From assembly GCA_024138015.1 (NCBI GenBank), contig JAMXBB010000010.1, positions 77,277,689 through 77,341,688 of the forward strand: a stretch of DNA of 64,000 nucleotides, given 5' to 3'. This document shows, in pieces, positions 49,737 to 62,000 of the stretch. The DNA comes from Lumnitzera littorea (lineage: Eukaryota; Streptophyta; Magnoliopsida; Myrtales; Combretaceae). The notes under the pieces are model-generated. The model had not been told where the DNA came from. It saw only the letters and a program-made list of their open reading frames with translations, and searched no databases. The position numbers and the translations under genes were made by a program. Within the stretch, counting starts at the first letter, position 1; each line of letters begins with the position of its first letter.

Positions 49737-50262
49737 GTGGGTTTGGGACGGATGATATAAAACCTAAACATGTTCCTATAGAGTCTAACGTTTCCTAAAA
49801 CTTTATAAAAGTCTTATAGAGTTTTGCCTTTTGTTACCAAAACCCACCACTATAGAGTTGATCCTATGGGGAAGGTTTTTATAGAGTTTAGATGACTTTA
49901 TAATGGTAGGTTTTTATAAGATTTAAATGAGATGAAAGAGAGGGTAGAGTGGAAAGCGACTAAGTAAGGCTAAGGCTATACTTATTGACTTATATACAAA
50001 TAAACTTGAAAATTAAATGTGTTATAAAGTGTATAACTAATGGAGGGTGGTGCATAGGTTAAAAATGAACATTTTTATTGATATATATTCTTTTATTGGG
50101 TCAAGTTTCTAGTCAAGTTTTTCTATAATCGCAAAACTTGATCTTAGACCTTATAAAGTTTTGAATTATGTCCCAAAACTCTATAAAAGCCTTATAAGGT
50201 TTTTATCAGGTAAAGCCGATCGGATATTCTATAATGATCATCCCGATTGCATCCCTAATGTA
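49737..50262. mobile_element. Possible MITE with internal inverted repeats
   Basis: The left part contains AAACTTTATAAAAGTCTTAT and AGAGTTTTG (about 49797-49845); the right part contains the same words reversed (CCTTATAAAGTTTTGAA, CAAAACTCTATAAAAGCC, about 50150-50200). GGGACGGATGATATA near the left end and TATAATGATCATCCCGAT near the right end may be the terminal repeats. A target duplication is not evident, so the borders are guesses. Confidence 0.4.
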
Positions 50263-52460
50263 GCACTAGTAATATGCAATGCCATAAAAAAGCTCAAATT
50301 CTAAAATTTCTCCTCTCTATGCACATAAGATATTTCTAGTTTTCACCTTTGGTTGTGAATCTGGTTTTCTTAACATATATAACTATGGAAAAGAGTAATT
50401 GGAATAATATTTTGGTGGATCTGGAAATTGTGCTTCAAGACTTGTGATAAGGAATGATTTTAATAGTTTTTAGTTGGTCTTTTACTTATAATGATCATCA
50501 AATGATAATCATTCACAAAATGGTTATAGATAGATAAGATTCATTTATGCTGAACCAAAGTATATGGAATGACATGCTAATTTTAGTTTTTATTCATTTA
50601 TTTATTTACTTATTTTAATATATGCTTGCCACTACCAAGGATTTTATTATTGAAAATAAGTATCTACTCAATTTGTTAATGTTATTCAAGCTGTAGATGG
50701 TTAACAAAAAAATAAAAGGATGAAAAACGATTATGATGTCTTGAGGTTTTCTCCTTCCACCTTCACTAATTTGAGGGTCGGCAAGTAAAATATAGTTCTT
50801 CCTAATCATTATAAGAAGCACTCATTATTGGGAACCATAACTTGTGTTGCGTTCATTAGTATTCTTTTGAAACTGATGTGGAGGGGTCTCTTTGATGTAG
50901 GTAGCGGCTAGGGGCATAGGAGATGATGCTAAAAAGGATGAGTAATTCATTGTAAAAGCGACACATTTTGATAGGGAAACAAAAGAGTAAGCTATTGCTA
51001 TACTCTTGTTATCCCATCTCTAATAATATTGAGAAATTTTGTTAGACCATTTTGACCTCATTAATTTTATCACAAGTACCTTCTTTATTTGATCATCGTG
51101 ATGACCATCAATGTTGTGTTTCTGTGCATTTTTTCCCCATTAAACTGGTTTTTCATTTTTTTAACAGTTTTGCTCCATACCAATTAAAACTCAATCTTTC
51201 AATCTCTTCATTGATTTGGACGGCTATTACTGGAAATTTAATCTCCTTGAGTACTTCACTAATATCTGTCATAGACTCACATGCTTATCAACTACTACCA
51301 TAGGTGGATTGAGATGTCAAATAAATAAAACCTTTTTCGCCTTGTGATTGGGGAAAAAACATGCTAAAATAACAATTTTTTAGAAAGTAAAACGTGTAGT
51401 ATATAACATTGCTGCGGAAATTTCAATCTGCCAAAGTGAAAAGAGAGCAAATACATGCACATCTTCAATTAAATGAAGTGCTAAATGCATTTCTAAAAGA
51501 ATGACTAGTATAGACCTTTCCATAAAATTTATAATAAATGAGGAAGAAGATAGTATGGGCAAGTAACTAAGAAGAGGACTCTTTCTCTCTACTTTTACCA
51601 TCTCCACCTAGTACTTCTATGAAGATGAATGAGTGAAGGAAGGTGAAAGAAATATGCAAAAAATTAAGCAGATAGAAAGTATGACTAGACATAATAGCTT
51701 ATAGACGTTGTCTAGGAGTCTGACGTGAAAAAGAGTGAACATAGAAATAAAAAGTAGGAACCATGCTTATAGAGCTATGTTTACTTGTGGAACACAACAT
51801 TTCCCGCCTCGAACCTCTCTCTTGTGGTCAAAAGTTGTTATGACTATTGATGATCAGAACATTGTTGACAATCCTTTAATAGAAAGAGATCATAAGTTCT
51901 TCTCTCTTTTTTTAGCTCATAGATTCTCATCTGTAGAGTCATCATTATATTTGAAGTTTTGTGTTTTATACATGCATATTCTCACGATTAGCCACCTATC
52001 ATTGAGAGAATCGATATGGAGAACATAATTCTTTAAACAGAAGAAATGTATCGATTGTTCATATCTGGTCAAACAGATGGCATTTGCACAATGTTCATCT
52101 CTGCTAGATGTGCTTAAGAGAACCTTTTTTTTTTTTTTTTTCCCGAGGCTCAATGAGAGGTGTGGGCATAGCATGATCGGTTGTCTTTGTGCACATGGAC
52201 TAATCTACAAGGCTCATACAACAGTTCATTACAGCTTACAGTATGTGTGCCTAACACAACTTTGTTTTGGCTTTAGCTAACCTTACACAAATTGGTGTGT
52301 AGATAGGTATAGATGGATGGAAATAGAAGGCTATTGTATTTAGTAACTTAATTAAACAGTGGAAATGGATGGAAGTGAAAGAAAATTGATGAAATTATTT
52401 TTACTTTGAAGTTTATTTCTTTATTCTACAATTGGAGACTAAAACTACAATCACACCTCT
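50263..52460. other. AT-rich DNA with no recognised gene
   Basis: The open stretches (for example 51052-51303 and 51735-52028, +) have no family motifs. A T tract lies at 52124-52141. The last ~150 bases contain GGAAATGGATGGAAG-type repeat words that continue to the right of the copia element, so the copia inserted into that repeat. Confidence 0.45.
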
Positions 52461-52727
52461 TGTGAATCTTCGTAATCTTGCATTAATGGAATTCCTCAGC
52501 CATCGTAATACCAGATGGTTCACCATGAAAGAAAGAAGAGTTGTACGTTCTGTTACATGAGGAAAGAGAAAATGAAAGTTAGTTACAAGCTAGTATATAT
52601 ATACTATTTGCTATTAACCTACTATCTACTCCTATGTTGACATGTGGAGGATAAATAAGGAGTCAATAATCTAAGAACTTCCAAGCTGGCTCCACTACGA
52701 ATATAACACCAAATGTGTATTCCTACA
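52461..52727 (-). repeat. 3' LTR of the copia element
   Basis: Starts TGTGAATCTTCG and ends TTCCTACA on the plus strand. It is preceded by CCTCT. A minus-strand polypurine tract adjoins its right end. Confidence 0.9.
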
Positions 52728-52739
52728 GACCCCCCTCAA
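52728..52739 (-). other. Polypurine tract of the copia element
   Basis: On the minus strand TTGAGGGGGGTC lies directly before the 3' LTR, where plus-strand DNA synthesis is primed in LTR retrotransposons. Confidence 0.8.
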
Positions 52740-53220
52740 GTTGGAGCTTCCCGAAGCCCCAACGTGACACACAAGTCTCGAAGATGAACAGCACTCAATG
52801 ACTTAGTTAATATGTTAGCAACTTGTTGATGAGAAGTAATGTACTCTGGATGTAAAAAAACAGAGGAGATATGGTCTTGAAGGAAATGTACGTCAATGTC
52901 AATATGCTTGGCCCATCTATGTCAACAACGATTGTGTGCAATTAGGTGGACCGATTTGTTATCACACGCCAAAGCAATAGGATGATTAATAGTGACATGT
53001 AAATCTCGAAGAATGTAGGATACTAAGAGTAACTCTTTGGTAGCAGTTGCTAGACTATTCAGCTTTAGTAGTAGAAATGGATACCATAGTTTGTTTCTTG
53101 GAAAATTTCTTGGTTTTCCAAGAAACTAGGGCACTCCCCAACATGACACAATAATTGGACACCGATTTACGGTCAAGAGATGATGAACCAGTCCACATTT
53201 GAAAAACCATGCAACTCCTA

Positions 53221-54230
53221 TTAATTCTTGGCTAAATAAAAAAGCCCTAGATTTGTTGTACCTTTTAAATAACAGAGAAGATGAAATAAAGCAGGGAGAT
53301 GTGGCTGCCTTGGACGAGAAAAAAATTGACTGAGCCTATGAATAGCAAAAGTGATATCAGGTTGCGTCATGGAAGTGTACAAAAGTTTCCTAACCAAACG
53401 CTTGTAGTATGTTGGGTCAGAAAGCAAATCACTAAACTCATTATCTAACTATAGTTTAGTAGGAAATGGAAATTCAACAACTTTAGCCCCTATTAACCCT
53501 ACCTCTTGCAACACATCAAGAATAAACTTCCTCTGATTTATCAGTAAGCCATGAGGACCACGACACAATTCAAGACCCAAGAAAAGTCGTGCTTGGCCTA
53601 AATCTTTCATGGTAAACTATGCATCCAACCGCTTTTTAAGATCAGAAATGAAAGCAGCATTTGATCTAGTAATTAACATATTGTCAACATAAAGAAGTAT
53701 AAAGACACATCCAGTTGAACTATAATGAGCGAACAAGGAGTAATCATGAACTGATTGGGAAAATCCAAGATAAATCAGAAACTTGGACAACTTAAGATTC
53801 CATTTTCTCGAGGCCTACTTTAAATCATAAAGTGACTGTTTCAAATGGTACACTTGATTAGGCAAAGCCTTATGATAACCTTAAGGAGGTTTCATATAGT
53901 TATTCTCATCTAAATAGCCATGTAAAAAAGCATTATTAATATCAATTTGATGTAATGGCCATGCATATGCAGTTGCTACAACCAAAAGAATACGAACTGA
54001 TCCTAATTTAGTAACAGGGGAGAAAGTATCATGATAATCTTCCCTTGCTACTTGGGTAAAGCCTTTAGAAACAAGCCTGGCTTTATATCGTTTTATAGTC
54101 CCATCTGGTTTGTACTTTACTTTGAAAACCTATTTAGAACCTATTGTCTTTTTCCCTTGAGGTAATTCACATAACTCCCAAGTGTCATTACTCTCAAGTG
54201 CAGTAAGTTTTTTTTGCATAGCATCTTGCC
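53221..54230 (-). pseudogene. Copia reverse transcriptase and RNase H (broken)
   Basis: On the minus strand the RT starts at the end of the 54744-54130 stretch (EALQHKEWQDAMQKKLTALE, then NDTWELCELPQGKKTI). It continues with stops to the active site near 53691-53680, which reads YVDN instead of YVDD in the context FILLYVDNMLIT. The later RT part is at 53427-53221 (YYKRLVRKLLYTSMTQPDIT, then FAIHRLSQFFSRP and LKGTTNLGLFY). RNase H should follow at 53220-52740 but is poorly preserved. Confidence 0.8.
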
Positions 54231-54744
54231 ACTCCTTATGTTGTAATGCTTCAAAGTAGTTACGAGGTTCTTTGACAAGAAATACTTTGGCTAACGAGGC
54301 TACAAATTCTGTGGGAAAGGAAACAAAGGTAGTGGAATCAAATAAAGGGTATTTAGAAAAGTGATGGTTAGGTGTATTGTGATTTTGCACAGATAAGTAA
54401 GTGGATAAAGTTGTGTTGCTTTTCACTGTACAAACAAAATCCTTTAGCCACTTAGGAACTGTTCTTGTGCGAGCGGATCTTCTCAAAGATACACTAGCAC
54501 TGTCTTTTTCTACATCAGCAGATTCTCCCAATACAGTAGGTATAGCTTTTGAGTTCTTATCAGTAAAACAAGAAGGACGAAAATTGGACTGAGTAATAGT
54601 GTCAGATATAGAATCTTGTGTTTGCAAAGCAGGAATATGTGGAGAAACTGACTGAACAGGAACAAGACATGACTCGAATGTAACAGGAGGTGAAGAGAAC
54701 TTAGGATCAAAAGAGGGAGATAATGAATGAAAAGGAATGGACAT

Positions 54745-55260
54745 GGGGTCTTTGAAAGGAAAAATTTCTTCAAAGAAAATGACATCCCGAGAGACTAAAA
54801 TCTACTTGTGTACCAAGTCATAAACCTTATACCCTTTTTGCCCGTGTGGATAGCCTAGAAATACACATTTGAGTCCTCTAGGTTCAAATTTATCAGATGG
54901 ACAGGGATGTTTTGCTACATAACACAAACATCCCATCACTTTCAAATGATCATAGGACGGTTTCCTACCAAACAACATCTCATGAGGACTTCTCCAACCT
55001 AAACTTTCCACAGACATCTTGTTAATCAAGTATGTAGTTGTGTAAAGACATTTTGCAGCAATGTAAGTGTTTGACTCTTATAGTTCATGAGAAATATTCA
55101 AGTGGAATTAGTGTAATCATCTAGTATAGTAAGAACATACTTTGCACCTAAAATGAAAGGAATACCTTATGGACTGCAAATGTTAACATGAAGTAATTCA
55201 AAGGCAAACTTAGAAGAATGATTGCATCTTAGAAAAGCAAGCCTGTGAAATTTGGCTTCC
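54745..55260 (-). pseudogene. Copia integrase with internal deletion
   Basis: Minus-strand pieces: FELLHVNICSP and GAKYVLTILDDYTNST near 55190-55100 (first catalytic Asp region), then after only about 30 codons the C-terminal part MSVESLGWRSPHEMLFGRKP and CLCYVAKHPCPSDKFEPRG, FLGYPHGQKGYKVYD (55029-54802). In copia proteins these two parts are much further apart, so the region carrying the second Asp and the Glu of the DDE triad is missing. The integrase cannot be active. Confidence 0.7.
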
Positions 55261-55832
55261 TAACATACATCACAAGAGAAATGTTTAAAATCTAGATTTG
55301 TGCACAAATCCAAATGCTGAAGTTTAGAAACTGACGTGTGCCCTAAATGAGCATGCAACAAGTACAAAGATTTATTCTTACTAGAATGACCAATTGTCCC
55401 TTGCAAACTTGTCCCTTGTGAGCCGGCTGCATCAAGAATGTATAATCCATTTATTGCTCTAGCTACTGCTATTTGCTTTTTACATCTTTGGTCCTGTATA
55501 GCACATTCATTAGCATTAAGCACAATGACCAATTGCTCATCCCCAACTAAGCTATGGATAGAAATTAAGTTGTGTGTGAACTCAGGGATGAAAAAGACAT
55601 TGCGCAATATAAGGGTTGGTGATATGTGTACTGTTCCAGTTATAGTAACATGAACAGACCTTCCATCAGGTAAGTGAACTTTCATTGGCTGTGATAGGCT
55701 TGTGGTATCATGTAAAAGAGGAAGAAATGCTGTCATATGATTTGTAGCCCTGGTATCTACTATCCAAGATGACAAGTTACTACCAAGAGCATGAAAACAA
55801 AGGATGGAATTAAGAGTACCTGCATAACTCAC
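55260..55832 (-). pseudogene. Copia protease and GAG-pre-integrase
   Basis: An open stretch of 190 codons on the minus strand. It contains the protease active-site region SWIVDTRATNHMTAF, in which the usual DSGA reads DTRA, then the later protease part LRNVFFIPEFTHNLISIHSL. The GAG-pre-integrase motif LLHAHLGHTSVSKLQHL and the first Cys pair of the integrase zinc finger (FSCDVC) follow. The Gly-to-Arg change at the active site should abolish protease activity. Confidence 0.8.
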
Positions 55833-55849
55833 ATTTTTGCAGCTTGCAT

Positions 55850-56800
55850 CGGCTTATGATCCTTTGGTCCACATCATCTTAAACATCTCTTTGTACATGG
55901 TCTGGAACAAATGTTTATCCTGTACTGTAAATTGTTGAACATCATCAGAACAAGTATCAGTCATAAATTCAAGAGGAGTTTCAGTCATGGAGCATGACTT
56001 AGTAGCTTGCAGTGAAGGAACTGTATTAACAACTGAAGTATGATTCACTGTTGCTTTCCCTTTAACAAACGCTTACCTTTGAACCACTCGGGGTATCTTA
56101 TAATCTAGAAACACGAATCATCGTCTGACCCTCACCTTTATAATGTTTGCATACAACTTTAGCCTTATTCTTACACTTACCTACTGTATTGCCTTTTCCT
56201 TTAATACTAAATGCTGCTCCTTCAACATCTGAAGTAAACATTAATGCAACTTACCTTTGTTTCTCGACTTACTACACTAGATAAAATGCTTTGTTTACGC
56301 TTAGCAGAGGATCCATCAATAAGATTTAGTTTCTTACTCCATCAAATACTTCATTCAAACCAGTCAAGAACTGCATTAGTTTGCCTTGAGATTCAAAATC
56401 AGCCATTCATTCCAAGACATCACAAGTGCACAAATTCAGACGTCTACAAGTAACTGGATAAACATGCAATTGAGCTAATTCATCCCAGCATTTCTTCAAT
56501 TTATTATAATATGCACCAACAGAACTATTATTTTGTCTAAGATTAGTTATCTCATGTTGTACTTGAAAGATTAAAGGACCATTCGACACTCCACATTGCT
56601 CTGTAACTTCCTCTCACAACTGTTGAGCTGATTGTGCATAAAGAAAGCTTTGCGCAATATCACTGACCACAGACTTAATAATCCCACATCTAACCATATG
56701 GTCACAATGTAGCCACTGCCCTAAATCGTGAGCATGATTAGGCGGTCTAGACACAGATCCATCAATAAAGCCAACTTTCAATTTTGCACCTAGACCTAAT
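55850..56800 (-). pseudogene. Copia gag (broken)
   Basis: Minus-strand reading: VQHEITNLRQNNSSVGAYY and NKLKKCWDELAQL (56589-56470) match the UBN2/Retrotran_gag part of copia Gag. A degenerate zinc knuckle (CKHYKGEGQTMIRV) lies near 56150-56110. Stops are present, and no single ATG-to-stop frame covers the domain. Confidence 0.7.
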
Positions 56801-56979
56801 TTTATTGATCCACTCTAGCAAGAAAATTATTACAATTGAAAAGTATCGATCCTATAGACATATTAGGGCTATTGGATCTAGATATGAATAATGGATCATT
56901 GATTGATGGATCAACAACAACACCACTTCCTCCATAAGTAATACTCATGATCGGCAATAGATCAGAGTACGTACCTCAT

Positions 56980-56993
56980 GCACTTTGATACCA
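56980..56993 (-). other. Primer binding site of the copia element
   Basis: On the minus strand TGGTATCAAAGTGC follows the 5' LTR without a gap. It matches TGGTATCAGAGC, complementary to the 3' end of initiator tRNA-Met, at 11 of the first 12 bases. Confidence 0.85.
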
Positions 56994-57268
56994 TGTGAAT
57001 CTTCGTAATCTTGTGTTAATGGAATTCCTCAACTATCATAATACCAGATGGTTCGCCATGAAAGAAAGAAGAGATGTACGTTCTATTATATGAGGAAAGA
57101 GAAAATGAAAGTTATAAGTTACTTCTACTAAGTATATATATACAATCTACTATTGACCTACTATCCACTCCTATGTTGACATGTAGAGGATATAGATAAG
57201 GAGTCAATAATCTAAGAACTTCTAGGCTGGCTCTGCTACGAATATAACACCGAATGTGTATTCCTACA
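56994..57268 (-). repeat. 5' LTR of the copia element
   Basis: TGTGAATCTTCG...TTCCTACA on the plus strand, 275 bp, a close copy of 52461-52727. It is followed by CCTTT. Confidence 0.9.
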
Positions 57269-57779
57269 CCTTTTATAACAATGTTTACCAAAATAAATAG
57301 GGAAATTTTGTTGAAAGCACTTTATTTTTCTTCTTTTCCTTATTGTAATAAAAAACAAAGAAAGTAAATGGAAACATACATCTCCATTCTTTACCCAAAA
57401 TAAACATTCATCTCCATTTCCTTTTTGTTCCTACAATCCCAAACATAAAGTGGAAGTTATGCTTTCTATTTCCCCTCGTTTCTCTCTATTTCCAGTGATT
57501 TCTGCCCACTTCTTTTCTCTCCTGCATTGCCAAACATTTTGGAAAAGACCAAGATATTATGGATTAAAGTACTTGAAGTTCTCTAGCTCTTGTTCAGCTC
57601 ATGCGAGCTTGCTTTGTTTGTTTGTCATCAAACTTGCATGCTACAGGTGGAGCAATGAGTTGAGCATCATTTGACTCGCTTTATTCTGTTGTATTGCCAT
57701 CATGCGCTCTCTTTCCACTATATTATGTTGCCGTCCTCATTCTTTTTGCACTAATTTTTCAACATTTATTTATACAAAG

Positions 57780-59012
57780 TTGAAGTTTTAGATGAGGAAC
57801 CAGATGACGAAGAGGGAAGTGGGCAAGTTAGTAAGTTCTTATTGCAGATTTTTAAGAATCAGATCTTATTGGCATTTGCATCAACACTCTGTTCATGTAT
57901 AAAACTATAATCACCACTATGTCAATAAGCTTAAGCTTCTAGACCTGTTCTCAGTCCAGTATCAAACTTATCTTGTTAGTGATCTAAAATCCATGAGCTC
58001 AAATTCCCTGCACCATTATTTCAATCTATTCAATTATTTTAGTCAGTGAGCTTACGATAATGTCTTAGCCTACAGGTTGGGTACTAAAGCATAAAGATAG
58101 AAATACCGTATCATATCCACAAGCATAAACCCTTAGATTAGTAGACTTGTCAGCTAAAGTGCATTATTTCTTTATATCATCCCCAACTGCAATTACCTTT
58201 CATCTGGCAAAATCTGACATATTCTTTTTGTTAGTGCATTCAGAAAGTATAAACTGCCCATGTCGCATGTTATGCCTTTTCCACGGCAAAATGATCCTTC
58301 AACAGCTCACGATTTCCCTCCTGGCAGATACGCTTTCTCTGTTTATCCAGGGACTACTGCACTTTACAAGGCAACTGTCGTCAACTCTCACTGAAAGATA
58401 ATTTGCCAGATAATCTCTATGTGGTTCTACTAGATCAAGTGGTTGAACACTACCTCCAAATTATAGTTATCGTTTTTTCTAATATGAACTTTAATTGTAC
58501 AAGGAGTGACCCTTTATTTTACTGTGACACTTGTTGTGCTGGTTTTCCAATATCATTCATTCAGAGGAAGGTGGATGAGTAAGTATAATCCATCTTCCTG
58601 TTGTATCTCGTGTCACTTTCATATACGCATCTTAACGTGAATCTCTCACACTGAAAAAATAAGATTTGCAAATGATGTGTTTAACTATTAATTCAGTTAC
58701 CATACCCACAAGTAGAAAGCAAACCGGCACAATGAAATTGTGGAGCGAACTGGGTCACTAGACTCTTAGATTGTGTAACTAAGGAGGCTTAAATTCATAA
58801 TGTGTAAAACACTATCTAGATTTCCGAGCGGTCCAATCTTTTACGTAAGCAGACTGTCATTGGAGTTGATATAACTGTCTACGATGGAGTTCATGTTCTT
58901 GTTTGGCAGTTATTTGATGGAATTTGATGACGATGAAGAAGACAGGGTGATGCCCCGAAGGACGGTGCCATACTTCAATGTGGTTCCCCTCCCTGAAGGA
59001 CATAAGCAATGA
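57780..59012 (+). pseudogene. SGF29: SGF29-like C-terminal fragment (tandem Tudor), disabled
   Basis: Four plus-strand exons code for the C-terminal half of an SGF29 protein, the SAGA subunit whose tandem Tudor domain binds H3K4me2/3: 57780-57826 (EVLDEEPDDEEGSGQ), 58248-58397 (YKLPMSHVMPFPRQNDPS, then VYPGTTALYKATVV), 58565-58578 (RKVDD) and 58910-59012 (YLMEFDDDEEDRVMP, VPYFNVVPLPEGHKQ, stop). TGA at 58392-58394 lies where the family has Arg, consistent with CGA to TGA. Directly after the next codon the donor is AT (58398) instead of GT. No exon for the N-terminal coiled coil or first Tudor strand is found upstream; repeats occupy that side. I infer a truncated pseudogene. Alternatively it is the 3' end of a broken gene whose 5' part is outside the window. 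Confidence 0.8.
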
Positions 59013-62000
59013 GAATCTGTCCATAATCTGTTTGAAGTTAACTCAGTGTGGATATGAATATGACTCAGTAGTTATCTCTGCTCTACATCTTGCTCTATCC
59101 TGAGCAGAATCAAATGGTGAATGGTGATGCATTCAGGTAATTAGCAAATGGAAATTGCCACGTGTTAAATTTTTATTTATTCTTACTTTTCACTAGTCAT
59201 ATTATTCCCATTGAAGCACTTCCGATCTCATTTCAGTTGAAGTCTTCGTCAAAAGCCACTACATTTTACTTCTCTGGTCCAGAAAATGTTATTAATTAGA
59301 TTAGGAACATTTTCTAAATTCGCACAAAGAATGATTGTGTGAAAAAAGGAAAGGCCATCCAATTTTGCAGAAAGGTTCAGCTCTATCCTTTATGCATATT
59401 CAAAGCCATTTTTGTAAAGTATAATAGCGGAAGCTTCTTGACTTATTATAACTTTAATCTTGTAATTTTTCAATTTTTTAAGTTATAGTATTATGGTGTC
59501 GGGTATAGTTTAATTTATTCCATAAAAGGATGAGAGCTTCTTTGAGCAAAATCTAGCAATTGAATTGGATTTTCTTTAAAATCACATGGTTCTGTTTTTG
59601 TATAAGTTTAGGGATGTATAAATCAAATTAAACATTTTTTTTTTTCCTGTGGCGATAGGCCTCATGGTTCAATTCAAATGGCCGAACGGAATGAAAATTC
59701 TGCTCTTTAACGATTGATTCTGAATAAGGTAGAATGAAATTATCTTTGCGATACAATTTCAACAATTGAATTGAATGCATAATTATCTACTAAAGATAAA
59801 CAAAAACTGAACCAATTTATGAGTCAAAACGAATATAAATTCAGTCTTTTCTTTTATTTGAAATTAAATCTGAGGTTTTGATTCAGTTTGGGTAATTGAG
59901 CTGAAGTATGGTTAGACAAACCTCGATTAGCTTTGTCCCCTTGTTAGTTAAACCTGCTATGACGGTACTCACCAGTCACCACTAGTCATGCTTGTCCACT
60001 TAGGTTTGATCGCATGGTGGTTTCGGGTGAACCAACTCAAAGTTATTGCTCTATAATCCATTACCCTTGTGAAACGATACAGCCCTGAGTTGTTTTATCT
60101 GTGGTTCGTATTCCACTCCATTTCTTGCAATAGTGTCTACGGTGGCTGATTTTGAAGCATTTTGTCTTGTGTCTTGATGGTTGAGCAAAATCTGATTGCA
60201 CATGTTTGAAATGGAGTCTAAGTTTGAGGTTTCAACTCACTTGCAATTTCATGGATAATGGGCCATATTCAAGATGGTTTCAGTGCAGAGCATTTGTATC
60301 CTGCATATGATTTACAAGATTTGTTTGCTTTTATCTGTTGAATTTTTGGAGTGAAATTTAACTGAATAAAGTAGACAGTTGAAGGGTGGCTTGCATGATT
60401 TATGTGTAACTTTAGTTTCTCAGATCAAAGTTGATTTGCAAGTTTACAGGAGATAGAGTTAATAAATCCGAGGAGGATAAATGGAAGCATGTCAAAGGAA
60501 AGTGGTCCTCAGCAGATTAGGTTTGTTCTTGTTTTCCATTATTCATTTGTACATGGAATCATCCTTTTAGAATTCAGCATTATTCACATCTTTGAAGAAT
60601 ATAATAGTAATGTCTATAATACGTAGAACATTTTTAGGGTAATGTAAACTGTGTAATGATCCCAAAAACACTAATGATATAACAAACTGCTGCCGTGTGT
60701 GAATAAATCAAAAGGAGGCAGAGATTTTGACGGGGCTGCCTCAGAGAAAGAAGATAATAAGACGACCATTCTAAGATGGAGAGGTGTAGATGGCATAAGA
60801 AGAAAGAACAGACTGTTGATGAGATTATATCCAAAGTAAGAAGCGCTTGTGGGAAGGACAATGACTGAAGATTCTGATAACTTGATCTCAGGTAACCATT
60901 GTCACCAGGGAAATCAACTTAATTGCACATTGGACTCGGGGCTGGAACTGATGATGATGATGAAACAGGTATCTGGCATTTGATAATGGGACTGAAATTA
61001 TTTATGTTATCATGGATATTGTTTTAGCATTTGTTTGCAAGTGTCACTTTTTAGTTTTAGAAAGAACTGTCCAGAATATAAAACTAATAAAACCAACTAA
61101 CGTATGATGATCAGTTCAAATGTTAGGCAGATGCAATGGCTATGTGATTGTTTGTCATGGTGTTTTGGTCTGTGACAAAAGGCCTCAGTGGAGTACTGGA
61201 TTTCAAGAGTTTAAGAATAATATGACGAGAGGTATTGTTCTTAAAATTGTCTTTAGAAAAAGCTAATATAGTATAATTTATTACTCCAGGCTTTATGGTT
61301 AATTTCTTCTCCTTCTTTTGCTACTGAGAAATTCTTGTCTAGAAGCTGTTGTTAGGATTAAAAGTAGCATAATTAACTGAAACTATTGCTACAATGATTA
61401 CTTGCTACTTGCCAGTGCAATTAGCAAATGTCAGTTTCAGCTTCTGTTTTGCTAGAGCTCAGTGGAGCTCCCCAGTCAATGAAAATATGAAACAACAATC
61501 TTATGGTGTGATTATTGAGGTTTTCATATTGAACTGGTTTGTTTTGGTTAGATTTCTTGTTTTAGAAAGTTATTATTTCATTTCTTGAAAATCACTATGT
61601 GAAAACTATCTAATGATTTTCTCTCGATCATGCGCTCTGCTAGAAGTTTATCTTAAGAAATATAAAGAAATTTCTTGCCAGTATGTCTGTTGATTTAGCT
61701 TCCATCTTTTAGTGTTACTTCAGCAAATTTTGCTTATTATGTATATGATGCCATGTTTCGTCACTTGACAAATGATAGAACCAGTTGTCCCCTTTCCTTC
61801 AGGACAAAAAGAATGACCATTGAAATTGGACCTAATAGTTCCGCAAGAAGGAAGAACAGGCCCAAAACAGGCAGCACATGCCAGTATGCACATCTATGTA
61901 TCCTATGGCGATTTAAGCAAACGACAGGGAAATTGAATGTAGATTTGCAATGAAATCTTTGGTGGTCCTATAAGAAGATGAATGGTTCTCCTTCCACAAG

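Larger units (their letters stand above)
52461..57268 (-). mobile_element. Ty1/copia retrotransposon with both LTRs (non-autonomous)
   Basis: Left LTR 52461-52727 (267 bp) and right LTR 56994-57268 (275 bp), both TGTGAATC...TCCTACA on the plus strand and about nine-tenths identical by eye. The flanking bases CCTCT and CCTTT look like a 5-bp target duplication with one change. On the minus strand the right LTR is followed at once by the PBS (TGGTATCAAAGTGC, 56993-56980) and the left LTR is preceded by the PPT (TTGAGGGGGGTC, 52739-52728). Between them, in copia order, are gag, protease, integrase and RT/RNase H. Total length is 4808 bp, typical of a small copia. Stops, a YVDN active site and a deletion in integrase make it non-autonomous. 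Confidence 0.9.
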
